Position numbers and translations under genes: made by a program. From positions 25,466 to 89,465 of the forward strand of contig JABCPU010000281.1 of NCBI GenBank assembly GCA_016800925.1: DNA of 64,000 bases. The letters run 5' to 3'. A model generated the notes under the pieces. The model saw only the letters and a program-made list of their open reading frames with translations, did not search any database and had not been told where the DNA came from. Numbering within the stretch: position 1 is the stretch's first letter; every line of letters starts with the position of its first letter. The DNA is from Suillus spraguei. Its lineage: Eukaryota > Basidiomycota > Agaricomycetes > Boletales > Suillaceae. Of the stretch, positions 45,850 to 57,152 are shown piece by piece.

Positions 45850-46876
45850 CTCCAGAGGGTATTTTGTGGTTTAAAATGTCTGTCACTTATCTCGTTTCGA
45901 TAAACGTCCAGGACACTTGAGGCTGTTCGCCTCCACGCCTCCATCACTGTAATGACCCTACTGTCATACCTGCCATCCTTAACGGTATACCCTCCCAACC
46001 GCTGCATCAGTGCATGCATGCGTCCGACTCTTTCCCCTACAGCTTCCCGAGTATATCCCATCCAATCGACAGTTTGTGCTGCCCAGGGCTCGAATCTTAC
46101 TGTCTATCTTGCATGAGTGCATGAATATTGTGGTTTTGCATGTCGAACAACTACTCCAGCACATCACACATCACCCTTCCGAACGTATGTATATAGCTTA
46201 TTGCAATATCAATGAAGTTCTCTCTTCTATAGTCTCAGACTCGTCGCCAATTCTATCACAGAGTACTTTGTTTCCAGTACTCTGCTCATGATTTATCTCT
46301 ATTTTGAGCTTGGCCTACTCCCAGCCAAACTTGTTTCAGTTCTCTGATTCACCAATCCCTTCCCAAGCACATCATCATTGGAATCCTGCTCCACACGGTA
46401 CCAGTGCAGTTAACCTTGACGAGCCCTCACCGCAAATACTATCGAGCCATGCGTAGAAATGAATGTGATCGCGGGGTTTGAGAACTGTTTGGGAATGCCA
46501 CAAATCTAGTCCCTATATTGGACCGCTAAGAGACAGAGTGAGATTCGCACCAGTTCTTTTACCAAAGTTCTCATCTTGATTATCATGTGCCAGGCGCTGC
46601 GTGTTTAATTTTGAGTAACTCGTGATTATTCTTGGGCGCCGTGTGCTTGGTGAATGCCAATGATTGGTGCACAGTAATGGAGATGACACGATGGATGGTC
46701 TGCCTGTAGAACGACGGAGCCCGTGCCTAAGCATCTTATTGCCCGCATATACATTTTGTTTACGGCTCTGTTCTAGCAGTAATGTGACGAGCCTACTGGC
46801 AGCCCACTGCTTGGGTCTCGAAATCTGCCGGTTACCGTTCGCATTCCAACCACCAGGAGCAACAACATAATCTCTG
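45850..46876. other. upstream of the HET-type gene, no gene recognised
   Basis: It contains scattered short open stretches with no family match and no recognisable repeats. Confidence 0.4.
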
Positions 46877-47100
46877 TTGGATTATCAGGGGTCGAGGTAC
46901 GAGCTCGACACTTATCGGGAATCTTCGGGATCGATGGCGCGTCAATGGCGCAATATTACCGGGCGTCGGCAGCATGGTTTTAGCGTTGACTGGCATATAT
47001 AAGGAGGTATTTTTCTGTAGGGGTACACTATGCGTTTGTCAGCGGGTTCACTGTAAAACCTGAGTTGGTATTACTTCGCAGAACGTGTCCGAGACTTGCG
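46877..47100 (+). repeat. dispersed ~220-bp repeat (second locus of the 37018-37278 repeat)
   Basis: It starts ttggattatcaggggtcgag and ends cgtgtccgagacttgcg. It matches 37278-37075 in inverted orientation, differing by a small extra segment near 46935. It is non-coding, lacks a clear target duplication and contains no recognised pol III promoter. Confidence 0.75.
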
Positions 47101-48316
47101 TGCAACTCAACAATCTCCTCATCGGCCTCATCCTGATCTTCTCTTGTCCTCTTATTCCCAACCTCAGTTCCTAAACCTCGCCACATCGAGTTTCCGGAGA
47201 GTGCTGCACAACGTTCACGTCCAATTAAGACACAAAGATCACGAAACGATTTTAGTATTCACTGATACGATACTATCAAGTCAAAGTAGATCAATCAGGG
47301 GAGAACAGAAAACTCAGGCTCGCCTGCACGATTGCCTCAACACACAGGATCTCTCCACTGTACCGGCTAATATAAATTGTCACTTCGTTTCAGTGATTAT
47401 CTGTCTCGATTTGGCCCGTTCCGCATACACGAGATCGAAGTTGTGAGTGTAAAATTTTTATGACCCAGATGAGCGAAGAACTTGTAACCGGATTTTCATC
47501 ACACGAGCAGTAATATCACGGGAAAACAACTGAAGCCAGACCGTGTATGATGGGCATGAAGTTCTACCTCGTATATGCAATATATTCGCAATATCCGACT
47601 TCTCTGATTGTACTCAAATTCTACCAATCCAATAAGTAACCAAAACATGATTAACGAGGAGTTGCCAGATATGTTTTTGAACAATTTAGTCAATATGGTC
47701 GTTGGCAATAGCCAAAGCTTACAGCTATTTTCGCGGAATCTAACTCCGAGGACCCCAGAACCGCGAAAGGAGCTACATACAAGTTTGGTCGAGTTTTATC
47801 GGAGTTAAACTTGTTTAACTAAGTTGAATCGATTCGCGACGCTGGTCGAAACAACCTCGTGACTCTGCGTCATACTTAGAGGCCCCTTTACCAATCTAGA
47901 TAAACTGTCTGACTGATCAGTCGGTTTTGACATCAGGAAATTCACACATTCCTTGACGTGCCCTTATGCGGACTTATTTACACTTAACTGCCTTGGTGAA
48001 ATTGAATCTACTTGTCCAAAATTTCAATGTGAATGAATTCAGAAAAAAAAAGTTGAGATATATTAATATACATGTTTTATTGTATTTCGCACTCAAAAAA
48101 TATAAGATATGCCAGGTGAATGATGTGAGAGAGAGCAAACAAGTTTTGAGATAAGTGAGTTAAGCTGATTAAGCATGTTAAGGAATGTGTGAATTTCCTG
48201 ATGGATCTGCACGTCGCACACTTGTCTTCTGAGCACCGTCTGCTCATGCACATTCAGCACCATTTTATTTTGTGTCATCTTGAATTTCTTTAAAATTTGG
48301 TCATACTTCCAATCAT
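47101..48316. other. AT-rich intergenic sequence
   Basis: No convincing gene. The right part (47950-48300) is strongly AT-rich and may be the 5' region of the truncated retroelement that follows. Confidence 0.4.
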
Positions 48317-49327
48317 ATGTCAGATCCAGGTAACTCATATACAAATGCCAGCAATACGACACAAACACAAGCGTCTCTCAGAGGACCTGGAATACGGGGG
48401 TCTTCAGTTGAAACTGAGCCTGATAGAGCGCATCTACCCCAACAAGACATGGCAAAGAGATGCCTCGATGTTGTCCAAGATTTCAGGTCTGCCAAAGGAA
48501 CGAAATTTGATGCCTCCTATGTTATCTATGGGATCATCAAAGAAAGATTACCCCTTGGCTCAGGGGAAGACCTGTCCGTTATCATGGCTACCTACCTTAC
48601 AATGCTTGATGAATGGGAGTCAGAACAAAATCAGGCTGGACAAAGAGCAGCAGGCACATCCAGAGTATGACATTCAGCAGAACCAATGTCTGATCCTGCA
48701 CAGATTGAAGAAGAGTTTACTGCAGAGGATAACAGGAGTCAACGAGTCAGCGTCGAGCCAGGAGAACCTGCTCAGAAACGACCTAAACTTGACTTTACCT
48801 GTCTTGAACTCAAATCAACAGTTAATGAAGAACCATCCAGGCCCCTATCAGCAAACCTCAGACAAACTGTCTGCATCTTACAAAATTGGGCACAGGATCA
48901 GAAACAAGCCAAACTCAAACTCATGTATCATGAATGGAGTCCAGAATTTTATGAATCCGGATGGGCCGATATTGTTGCCAGACAAAGCCTCAATCTTGAT
49001 GCCATCCACACCATCATCACTACATCAAGATCAGTTGATAAACATACAGAATACATCGGAGATGTTGAATTTACCTATGGAGTCTCTGAAACGGCCACAA
49101 AGAAAATTACCAAGCAAGGCCACTGGAATGCTGCATGGAACAGAGCCTCACGAGCTCTCAAATTCGCTTTCCTGTTCCGACAGGCTGAACTTAATGCCTA
49201 CTCAGAACACATTAATGAACAATTCGATCAACAATCAGAAAGCTGCCATGAACGAGTCATCAGATATGACAAATCTGTCAGATTCAGAGTTGGAAACACT
49301 CGCAGGTATGAATTGTCAGACTTTGAG
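48317..49327 (+). pseudogene. Gag-like ORF of another retroelement, truncated by E3
   Basis: One plus-strand frame starts MSDPGNSYTNASNTTQ and runs to the LTR of E3, broken by a single TGA at 48668. It includes QKRPKLDFTCLELK, TVCILQNWAQDQKQAKLKL, ARQSLNLDAIHTI, IGDVEFTYG, GHWNAAWNRASRALKFAFLF, and ELNAYSEHINEQFDQQ. The WNAAW..A..A..FAF..R..EL..Y pattern is one I associate from memory with Gag-like ORFs of agaricomycete retroelements, possibly DIRS-type; this is weak. The 3' end is lost at the LTR boundary (49328). Confidence 0.5.
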
Positions 49328-49803
49328 TGTTACGAACTGGGGTGGCATCACCAGCGACAGTGAAAAGACACAGATGGTCTGCTGGGAAGTTCTACAATGT
49401 CTAAAAGAAGACAAGGTGAAAGTACAAGGAACGCGTTCTGAGTACTATCAAGGGTTCGGCCTCAAAGATGAGTCTAAGAGGTTCTATGAGAATAGAGACT
49501 AAGGCTAAGGAGTGCTTAGACTTAGAGACAATTCAAGACGACTTAGGTTGGAGACCTAAGCGAAGGATGTTCCAGGTAAAACCCAGTAAGATTAAAGTAA
49601 AGTATACAAGTGTAATACAATGTGCTTAAATAGCTCAATATGTGCGCACGGATCAAGAGAGTCGTGAGAATGTAGGTGCATATCTGAAGAAGGAAGGCAA
49701 CTATAGTACAGATGCATTGAGCATATGAGTCAGAGTCTCGTTATGTAATATACAGGTAAAGGAGGCAAAGAGAAAATGAATAGGGGCACGTACAACTGTA
49801 ACA
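49328..49803 (-). repeat. E3 3' LTR
   Basis: This 476-bp LTR runs from TGTTACGAACTGGGG to ACTGTAACA. Its left flank TTGAG would be the target duplication; the right partner is outside the window. Confidence 0.9.
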
Positions 49804-49835
49804 TTACCCCTGTTTTACGGGTAAAGTCACCGACT

Positions 49836-51308
49836 TTACTCGCTCTGATTAGCATAGTAAATAGGATCGTCGCTATACTTGTAGTCCTCATCAAGGAATG
49901 ACCCACTCCTTATGTATGCGGCTTCTTCAGCACCAGCACATCGTTTAGAGTCCCGCCTTTTCGCTGCTCGAGTTCGTTCATTGTCAAGCTGTTGTTCCCA
50001 AGAACGAAGTGCGTCATAGAACCCGTCATCCTTCCAAGTTAATGTGAAGGGAGGAGTGCCGACTCGTTGAGGACAATAGATAGAGAAATGGGTAGGGGTG
50101 TGTCATAGGCAAATTCGGCATTGGTAGTTGGGGCAATTCTTTTGCCGATGTCCGATGATACTGCAGAATTGACACTTCATATTCTCATCAGTGTTAGAAG
50201 TAGATATGTGTAAGGGTGATGGTGAAAGAATGGGTTTGGGGCTAGTGGATCTGGTGTGTTTCTTTCCCTTCCGTCGCGCCATACGACTTAAAGCGACAGT
50301 ATTGTCTCATCTAAGTTGCACCTGCTGTTTAGCGGTGAGGGTGTATGCCGACGTTGGGAGATCAGGAGTAGTTTCTCGTTCAGCAACTGCGAGGAGTTCA
50401 TCAGAGGAGGAAGGGGATGTTATGCCGAAGTCCTTTACTAAGACTGGCGAGACAGGGTCCATTGGACCAAATGATGACGGGATGGACATTGGGGGGTGAA
50501 TATGGAGATCGCAAAGTCAAGGACCAAGTGCTACTAACTCAGCAACAGGAACTCCTAACCTTTTCGCAGCTTCACACTGCTTGTCTGTACATGGTTCATA
50601 TAACCATGCAGGGTGATCGTGGGATACAATAACAGGGGGCGGTGAGGTAGGTTGTTCAATGGGGGATGGAGTTCGTGGAGAAGCAAGGTCCGGTTGAGTT
50701 TGCTGTAAATCAGTGATAGCTTCTTCGACTAAATTTCTAGCCGCTCTTGTTTCTATGACTGATTGCTGGATAGTTTCGACGACTGCGTTGGTGAGCTGTC
50801 CGATTTCTTGAACAGCAGTGTATAAGCCAGTAAAGGCATCAATGTTAGAATAGATGTGCGAAGAAGGGGGTGGAGGGACTGGAAGTGGGTTCATATCTCT
50901 TTGCAGAGCAGGAGGTCAAGCAACACCTGCTCAACGTTCGGCCACAATGTGAATAGCTTCTTCAACATCGCTTTTAAAAGAATGGGGAAGCAACAGCATA
51001 GCGTAAGAACGAATGCATTTTTGTAGATGTAAAATGCACTGGCGATAGGTGATTTCTGTGGTTTCATCAATGGTAGTTTCGATGAGGGCGGCGGTACAGA
51101 TGATGTTGACAAGAAGTAAGGCAGGGAAGGCACCTCTTTCAGTGAGGATTCTTTCAATTTTGAGGGCGTGTCCTTCACATAGAAGAGCAGCTTCAATATA
51201 AGAGGTGTTGTTGATTTTGATGGCAAGGGTTCCGTAGTTTTCTGCATCGGAATCAGAGTCATTGTTGGCAATGGTGACAGGGGTGATGTATGCAGTGGGA
51301 AAAGACAT
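49836..51308 (-). pseudogene. E3 ORF3: coiled-coil/zinc-knuckle protein
   Basis: It starts MSFPTAYITPVTIANNDSD at 51308 and is collinear with E2 ORF3 to a TAA at 49836. The first 125 codons are open to a stop at 50931. Open blocks with PMSIPSSFGPMDPVSPVLV and a knuckle region near 50200-50110 follow. Several point stops and shifts are present. Its N-terminal half is very similar to E1 and E2, which supports an old, conserved gene of the family. Confidence 0.75.
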
Positions 51309-51503
51309 TTCAAAAGGCTTTTAGTTGATCAAGTGCTTGTACGTTGATTGACTGAAGAATAATCAGAGGGAGTGTTGCTTCTTATAAGCATTCAAAATTC
51401 GAGCGGAGTTCTTCAAGTTCTTTTCTGGGAGCCACTCGTTATCTCCTGATGAATATCCTTTCCAGGAAACAAGATAGCGTCGGCGAATGCCGGTTCCTTT
51501 GTG

Positions 51504-51978
51504 TGTTACAATCGTACGTGCCCCTATTCATTTTCTTACTTCATTTACCTTGTATATTACGTAACATGACTCTGACTCATATGCGCAACGCATCTGTACT
51601 ATAGTTGCCTTCCTCCTTTGGATACGCACTTACGTTCTCACACCTCTCTTGGTCTGTGCGCACATATTGGCCTATTTAAGCACAGTGTACTTGTAGTAGA
51701 TTTGCTACTTTAATCTTACTGGGTTTTACCTGGAATCTCCTTCGCTTAGGCCTCCAACCTAAGTCGTCTTGAATCGTCTCTAAGTCTAAGCACTCCTTAG
51801 CCTTAGTCTCTATTCTCGCGGATACCTCTTAGACTTGTCTTTGAGGCTGAACCCTTGATCGTACTCGGAACGCGTTCCTTGTACTTTCACCTTGTTCTCT
51901 TTTGAACATTGTAAGAACTCCCAGCAGACCGTCTGTGTCTTTTCACTGTCGCTGGTGACGCCACCCCAGTTTGTAACA
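51504..51978 (+). repeat. E2 5' LTR
   Basis: It starts TGTTACAATCG and ends TTTGTAACA. It contains the promoter described separately. Confidence 0.95.
51673..51717 (+). promoter_or_regulatory. E2 LTR promoter: TATA-like box and presumed transcript start
   Basis: TATTTAAG lies at 51673-51680. ACTTTAATCTT starts at 51707, 34 bases downstream of the box's first base. The latter is the exact complement of the primer-binding site next to the LTR, so the RNA 5' end is inferred to lie at or near 51707. Confidence 0.55.
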
Positions 51979-51990
51979 AAAGATTAAAGT
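51979..51990 (+). promoter_or_regulatory. E2 self-complementary primer-binding site
   Basis: AAAGATTAAAGT directly follows the 5' LTR. Bases 51980-51990 are the perfect reverse complement of 51707-51717. The same site is conserved in E1. It fits the Tf1/sushi-type mechanism, in which the RNA's own 5' end folds back as primer. Confidence 0.75.
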
Positions 51991-52176
51991 CCCTTTTGAT
52001 CGTCGACTATCAAGTCTTCGACTCCGAACCCTGATCGCTTAGATCAGCAGACTAGCGTACGCGTACGCTGAGCAGATTGTCAAGAGAAGCCCTCTGACAG
52101 AAGAAAGCCCTGACGGACAGCAAGACAGCGCGTGTAGGCACCGAGAAAGTATAACTCATCAGAAGAATTATCAACC

Positions 52177-53010
52177 ATGTCGTCAACCAAAGAATTCGAG
52201 TACAAGATCGGCCAACCGACAGGTTTCAATGGAGATCGCGATAACTCTCGCGAGTTTATCCAGTCATGCAATCTGCACTTCGACATCAATGAAAAGCTTT
52301 ACACCACCGACAAGCAGAAGATCATCTACATAACTTCCTTTATGACCGAGAAGAATGCCAAGTCATGGAAGGAACAATTTCTTGAACACGCCCAATCTAC
52401 CAACACTTCGGGACAAAAAGTTGGTTATGGGACGATGGTGGATTTTATGAAGAGCTTCAAAGAAGCATTCGAACCAGTGGATACCAGAATGACCGCGCTT
52501 ACACGCCTTAGAGACCTCAAGCAAGGAACTGGAGATCTTCATACCTATGTCGCCGACTTTGAGGCACTTGCAGCCAAGGCTCATATCACCGATAACGCAA
52601 CGAAGATCCAGTTCTTCCAGGATGGTCTTAATTGGGGTATCCTCATAAAGCTTTTCAATACGGGAGATGTCTCCGAAATATTCAGAGATGTTGTGTTGCA
52701 ATGCGTTGCTATTGACAACGCCCATCATCGGCTTAACGCCATGAGAACGCGTCATCTTCCACAACAGAAGAAGAAGAACTATGGGAATGCACGGTACATT
52801 CCGAATCGTGATTCCAATGCAATGGTCGTGGACCGAATCTCCGACATGGAGAAATCCGAATGCATGAAGAAAGGGCAGTGCTTCGGATGCAGAAAGACAG
52901 GGCACCGCATCCATAACTGTCCTGACAGAAAGAAGACCCCACTTCGACAAACTGAAGTTAAAGAAGAAGAAGATGAAGAAACCGTACGACGGATTGTTGA
53001 GGATTTTTGA
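52177..53010 (+). CDS. E2 Gag
   Basis: The protein has 277 residues with an intact frame, from MSSTKEFEYKIGQPTGFNGD to a TGA at 53008. Residues about 40-190 form the helical capsid-like region (YITSFMTEKNAKSWKEQF, YVADFEALAAKAHIT). One zinc knuckle, CFGCRKTGHRIHNC (C-x2-C-x4-H-x4-C), lies near residue 235, followed by a Lys/Glu-rich tail. Gag assembles the virus-like particle and binds RNA. The stop codon follows a run of five T (GAT TTT TGA), and pol is open in the -1 frame from there. Confidence 0.9.
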   Translation: MSSTKEFEYKIGQPTGFNGDRDNSREFIQSCNLHFDINEKLYTTDKQKIIYITSFMTEKNAKSWKEQFLEHAQSTNTSGQKVGYGTMVDFMKSFKEAFEPVDTRMTALTRLRDLKQGTGDLHTYVADFEALAAKAHITDNATKIQFFQDGLNWGILIKLFNTGDVSEIFRDVVLQCVAIDNAHHRLNAMRTRHLPQQKKKNYGNARYIPNRDSNAMVVDRISDMEKSECMKKGQCFGCRKTGHRIHNCPDRKKTPLRQTEVKEEEDEETVRRIVEDF

Positions 53011-56000
53011 CTTGGAGAAACAAGAATTCGACGTATGTTTCTCCCAATGTAATACTAAGACTTGTACGCGCTGTAGGTGAAAGAAAAGAACTTCGTGTCC
53101 CAATCACCCTCCACTCGCGTACTCGTTTGAAATCCGTCGACACTACCGCTGTTATCGATTCAGGAGCAGCAGGAACATTCATCTCAGAAGAGTTTGTGAA
53201 ACTCCATCAAATCACACGACGAAAACTCAAGGAACCATTTCGAGTTACAACGGCAGATGGAACTCTCATAAAAGGAGGACCAATTACGCATTACTGCCTC
53301 CTAGTGGTCAAAATTGACGATCGAACCATGTATGGAAAATTCAATATCACCAAACTAGGAAGGAGAGATCAAATCCTCCTTGGAATTCCTTGGTTATGAG
53401 CAATGAACCCAATTATAGATTGGGCTGCTGAAACGCTTGTCCTTACACGGACAGAGAAATCTGACGAAATCGAAATCGATCTGGATGAAGATCGGAAGAA
53501 GAACGGGTTGCCCCAACTTTTCAATCATGTTAGGTGGCAACATTCCCGTCTTCCGAAACCTAGTATCGTATCTCCTATTGAGATCCCTGAAAACTCAGAA
53601 CCAGAAATACGAATGCCACGTACTACAGAACCAACTCCACGCGTACAACTGCCACGAGCAGTGTCACCGATCCCTCGAGCAGAGAAGCGTAAGAATGAAT
53701 CTGAATCCGAGCATCGGGCCGGACAAGAACCTATTGAGCAATGGCCAATAGGAGAACAAAAGCAAGGAAAAAGGAAACCGGAAGAAGAGCTCCCAGGACG
53801 AAGCACCAACGTACCGAAACTATCCAAGTTCTTCGTTCCCCGACAACTCTTTCAGCTTCAGTAGAAGAAATCCCCGATACCGAAGAACCCGTGCCCTCGT
53901 TGATCCCAACCGAGGATGATGACCAATTCGATACGATGAATGACGTCTGGCATGCGCCAGCAGTACGCGAAATTTCCTCTTATGAACTAGGAGAGGGAGA
54001 ATTTCTTGTGGAATATGATACCGACGGGATTAGCATGAGGATTATAGAAGAAGTATCCATGAATACACCCTTAACACGGGATGGAACTTCTCACCTTGAA
54101 CGATCCTCTCCCTATTCTTCGACTCCACTCCCTCCTCTGAAATATAGTAACAAAGCTCAAGAATTCGCTACAGACGAAAAGGAAAAGAAAAAGAAATCTT
54201 TCGAAGAATTGGTCCCGGATTACTTGCATGACTTCGCAGACGTCTTTGCTAAAGACGGATTAAACAAACTACCCCCCAAACGCCCTGGTATCGATCATCG
54301 GATCGACACCAAACCCGGTTTCATTCCCCATACGTCTAAGGTCTACCCGCTATCGGAAAAAGAACGTGCCACTGTCAAAACGTTTATCGATGAAAACGTT
54401 GCGAAAGGCTTTATCTCGGAATCAAAGTCACCTCAAGCTAGTGGCTTCTTCTTTGTGGGAAAGAAGAGCAGAGAACTGCGTCCCTGTCAAGATTATCGCT
54501 ACATCAATGATTGGACAGTCAAGAACGCATACCCACTCCCACTCCCTATTTCCCTCGTCGCACGTCTTCATAACGCACAGTTCTTTACGAAAATGGATAT
54601 TCGGTCCGGTTATAACAACATTCGCATCCATCCTGATGATAGGTGGAAAGCTGCTTTTACCACGGAATTTGGCCTCTTTGAACCGAACGTCATGTTCTTT
54701 GGCCTTGCAATTCCCCAGCAACTTTTCAAGCATACATGAATCGCACCTTTCAACAAGAAATCAATGAAGGATGGATGGTTATCTATATGGACGATATCCT
54801 GATTTTCTCTACAACAATGGCAGAACACCGTGACGGACTAGACGAGTTTTGATGAAAATACGAAAAGAACATCTGTTCTTGAAACCGGAGAAATGCACCT
54901 TCGATGCAGAAGAAGTGGAATACCTCGGAATGATAATTCGCCCCGGACAAGTTGCTATGGACACTGCTAAGACCAAGGGAATCTCCGAATGGCCAACCCC
55001 GAAATCTGTAAAAGATGTTCGGTCATTCCTCGGTTTTGCAACTTCTACCGCACGTTCATTTCCCACTATTCTGACATCGCCAGACCCCTTATCGATTTGA
55101 CAAAGAAAGATAAGGCCTTTGAATGGTCAACCGAATGTATGGACACCTTCGAAGAATTGAAACGACGCTTTACTTCCCAACCGGTACTCCGTAACCCTGA
55201 TCCTTCCGACAATTTGCCATTGCTACCGACGCTTCGCTCGTAGCAACTGGCGGAGTTCTCCTGCAGACTGACGAGAATGGTGTTTATCACCCATGTGCAT
55301 ACCTCTCACAGTCTTTGAACCCGCAGAACGCAATTACCAGATCTTTGATCGGGAACTCCTTGCCGTGATCCGGGCATTGAACGAATGGCGTCATTATCTC
55401 GAAGGAAACCCACACCCCGTCCTGGTATTCACCGACCATAAGAACCTTCTGTACTTTAGAAGTGCACAGAAGCTCACCCGCCGCCAAGCACGTTGGCAAT
55501 TGATTTGTCTATTTATGACATCGAACTGCATCACGTTGCAGGTACTAAATTAGCAGTACCTGATGCACTATCCCGCCGGCCTGATTATGACTCTGGCAAA
55601 GACGATAACGAGGACCAGACCTCCTCCCTGACGCTCTATTCGTTCGTCTTATTGAACGACCTGAAGGATGTGCTTATCATCCTCGACCCCCTTGACGACC
55701 CTGTCTTCAAGACGGCGTCTGATGCCCTTGATGGCGTGTGTCTTCCCCCATGAAATCGGCACTTTCTGATTGGAAGATTGAGGAGAACGTCCTCTATTTT
55801 AAGAATCGCGCTTATATTCCACCGGCGCATCGCTCCGATATCCTGAAAAGGTATCATGATCATCCTACCGCGGGACACCCCGGTGATTCAAAACTGAAGA
55901 ACTCGTCAAACGGGAAGCTTGGTGGCCTGCAATGGGCTCTTATATTCGGAAATACGTCGAGGGTTGCGCCCTTTGTCAGCAAATGAAAGCGGATACTCAT

Positions 56001-57095
56001 CCTGTTCGCCCCCGCTCGCGCCTATTCCTTCTTCGGCTGTTCGCCCGTTCTCCCAGGTCTCCGTTGATCTTATCACTGACCTCCCCGTCTCTGGAGGCTT
56101 TGACAGTATCATGGTCGTGGTAGACCATGGCCTTACGAAGGGGGTAATTATTATCCCTTGTTTGAAAACTATCACGTCAGAAGGTGTGGCCAAGCTATTT
56201 TTAAAACATGTTTACCGACGATTTGGACTCCATGACAAAGTTATCTCGGATCGAGGACCGCAATTCCTATCTCGCTTCTCAAAGGAACTTGCCCGACTTC
56301 TCGACTACGTCATCGCTCCATCCACGGCTTACCACCCGCAGACTGATGGTCAAACGGAAAGCTCAATCAAGAGCTTGAAACATACCTTCGCATTTATTGC
56401 CGTAACAACCCTGAAGATTGGGTAGAACATCTACCAATCGCTGAATTCGTTCACAATCACCGAAAACACGATGCACGTAATGCATCACCCTTCTATTTGA
56501 TGATGGGATACGAACCACGTGCCATTCCCCACCTTATTCCCGATTCATCAGTACCCGTGGCAGAAGATCGAGTACGATCCTGCAGAAGATAAGAGAAGAA
56601 GCAATCGCTTGCCATAACATCGCAATGCAAACAATGGCTGAACGATCCCGAGGAGATAAGTACACTCCATGGAAGATCAGAGATAAGGTTTGGCTATCTG
56701 CCGCCAATCTTAGACTGAAGCTTCCATCAAAGAAGCTCGCTCCGAAATGATACGGACCTTTCCCGATCATCAAAGTCTTATCTCCCATCACGTTCACGCT
56801 CCAGCTCCCATCGCAATGGAAGATTCACCCCACGTTCCATGCTTCTGTCTTATCATCCTATAGCGAAACAGACGTACACGGACCGAATTTCCCTGAACCA
56901 CCCCCTGATATCATCGAAGAAGAAGAAGAATATGAAATAGAAGCTATTCTTTCCCACAAAGGAACCGGTACTCGCCGACGTTATCTTGTTTCTTGGAAAG
57001 GATACTCATCGGGAGATAACGAATGGCTCCCAGAAAAGAACTTGAAGAACTCCGCCCGAATCTTGACCGCTTATAAGAAGCAACACGACCTCTGA
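53007..57095 (+). pseudogene. E2 pol: protease, RT, RNase H, integrase, chromodomain (frameshifted)
   Basis: Domains in order: retropepsin with AVIDSGAAGTFIS (53148-53190) and ILLGIPWL; a charged linker; RT (54180-54830) with LRPCQDYRYIN and IYMDDILIFS; RNase H (55230-55560) with [18 protein letters not shown] and [11 protein letters not shown]; the integrase HHCC finger (HPTAGHPG...CALCQQMK) and core ([22 protein letters not shown]); and a chromodomain (56930-57060; RYLVSWKGYSSGDNEWLPEK). Breaks are a TGA at 53398 after GIPWL and one-base shifts near 53840, 54708, 54840, 55030, 55240, 55600 and 56400. The 54708 shift removes one T from CTT-TGC in the FGLCNSPAT motif. So many indels are unexpected in an element with near-identical LTRs. 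Confidence 0.85.
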
Positions 57096-57152
57096 TTATT
57101 CCCCAGTCAATCAACCGCACTAGCACTTGATCAGCTACCAACAAACATTGAA

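Noticed and set aside
48297..49502. A 401-codon open frame overlapping the Gag-like ORF
   Set aside because: It runs on into LTR sequence, has no recognisable motif, and the other frame carries the WNAAW-type conserved pattern. Low stop density in both frames is due to base composition.
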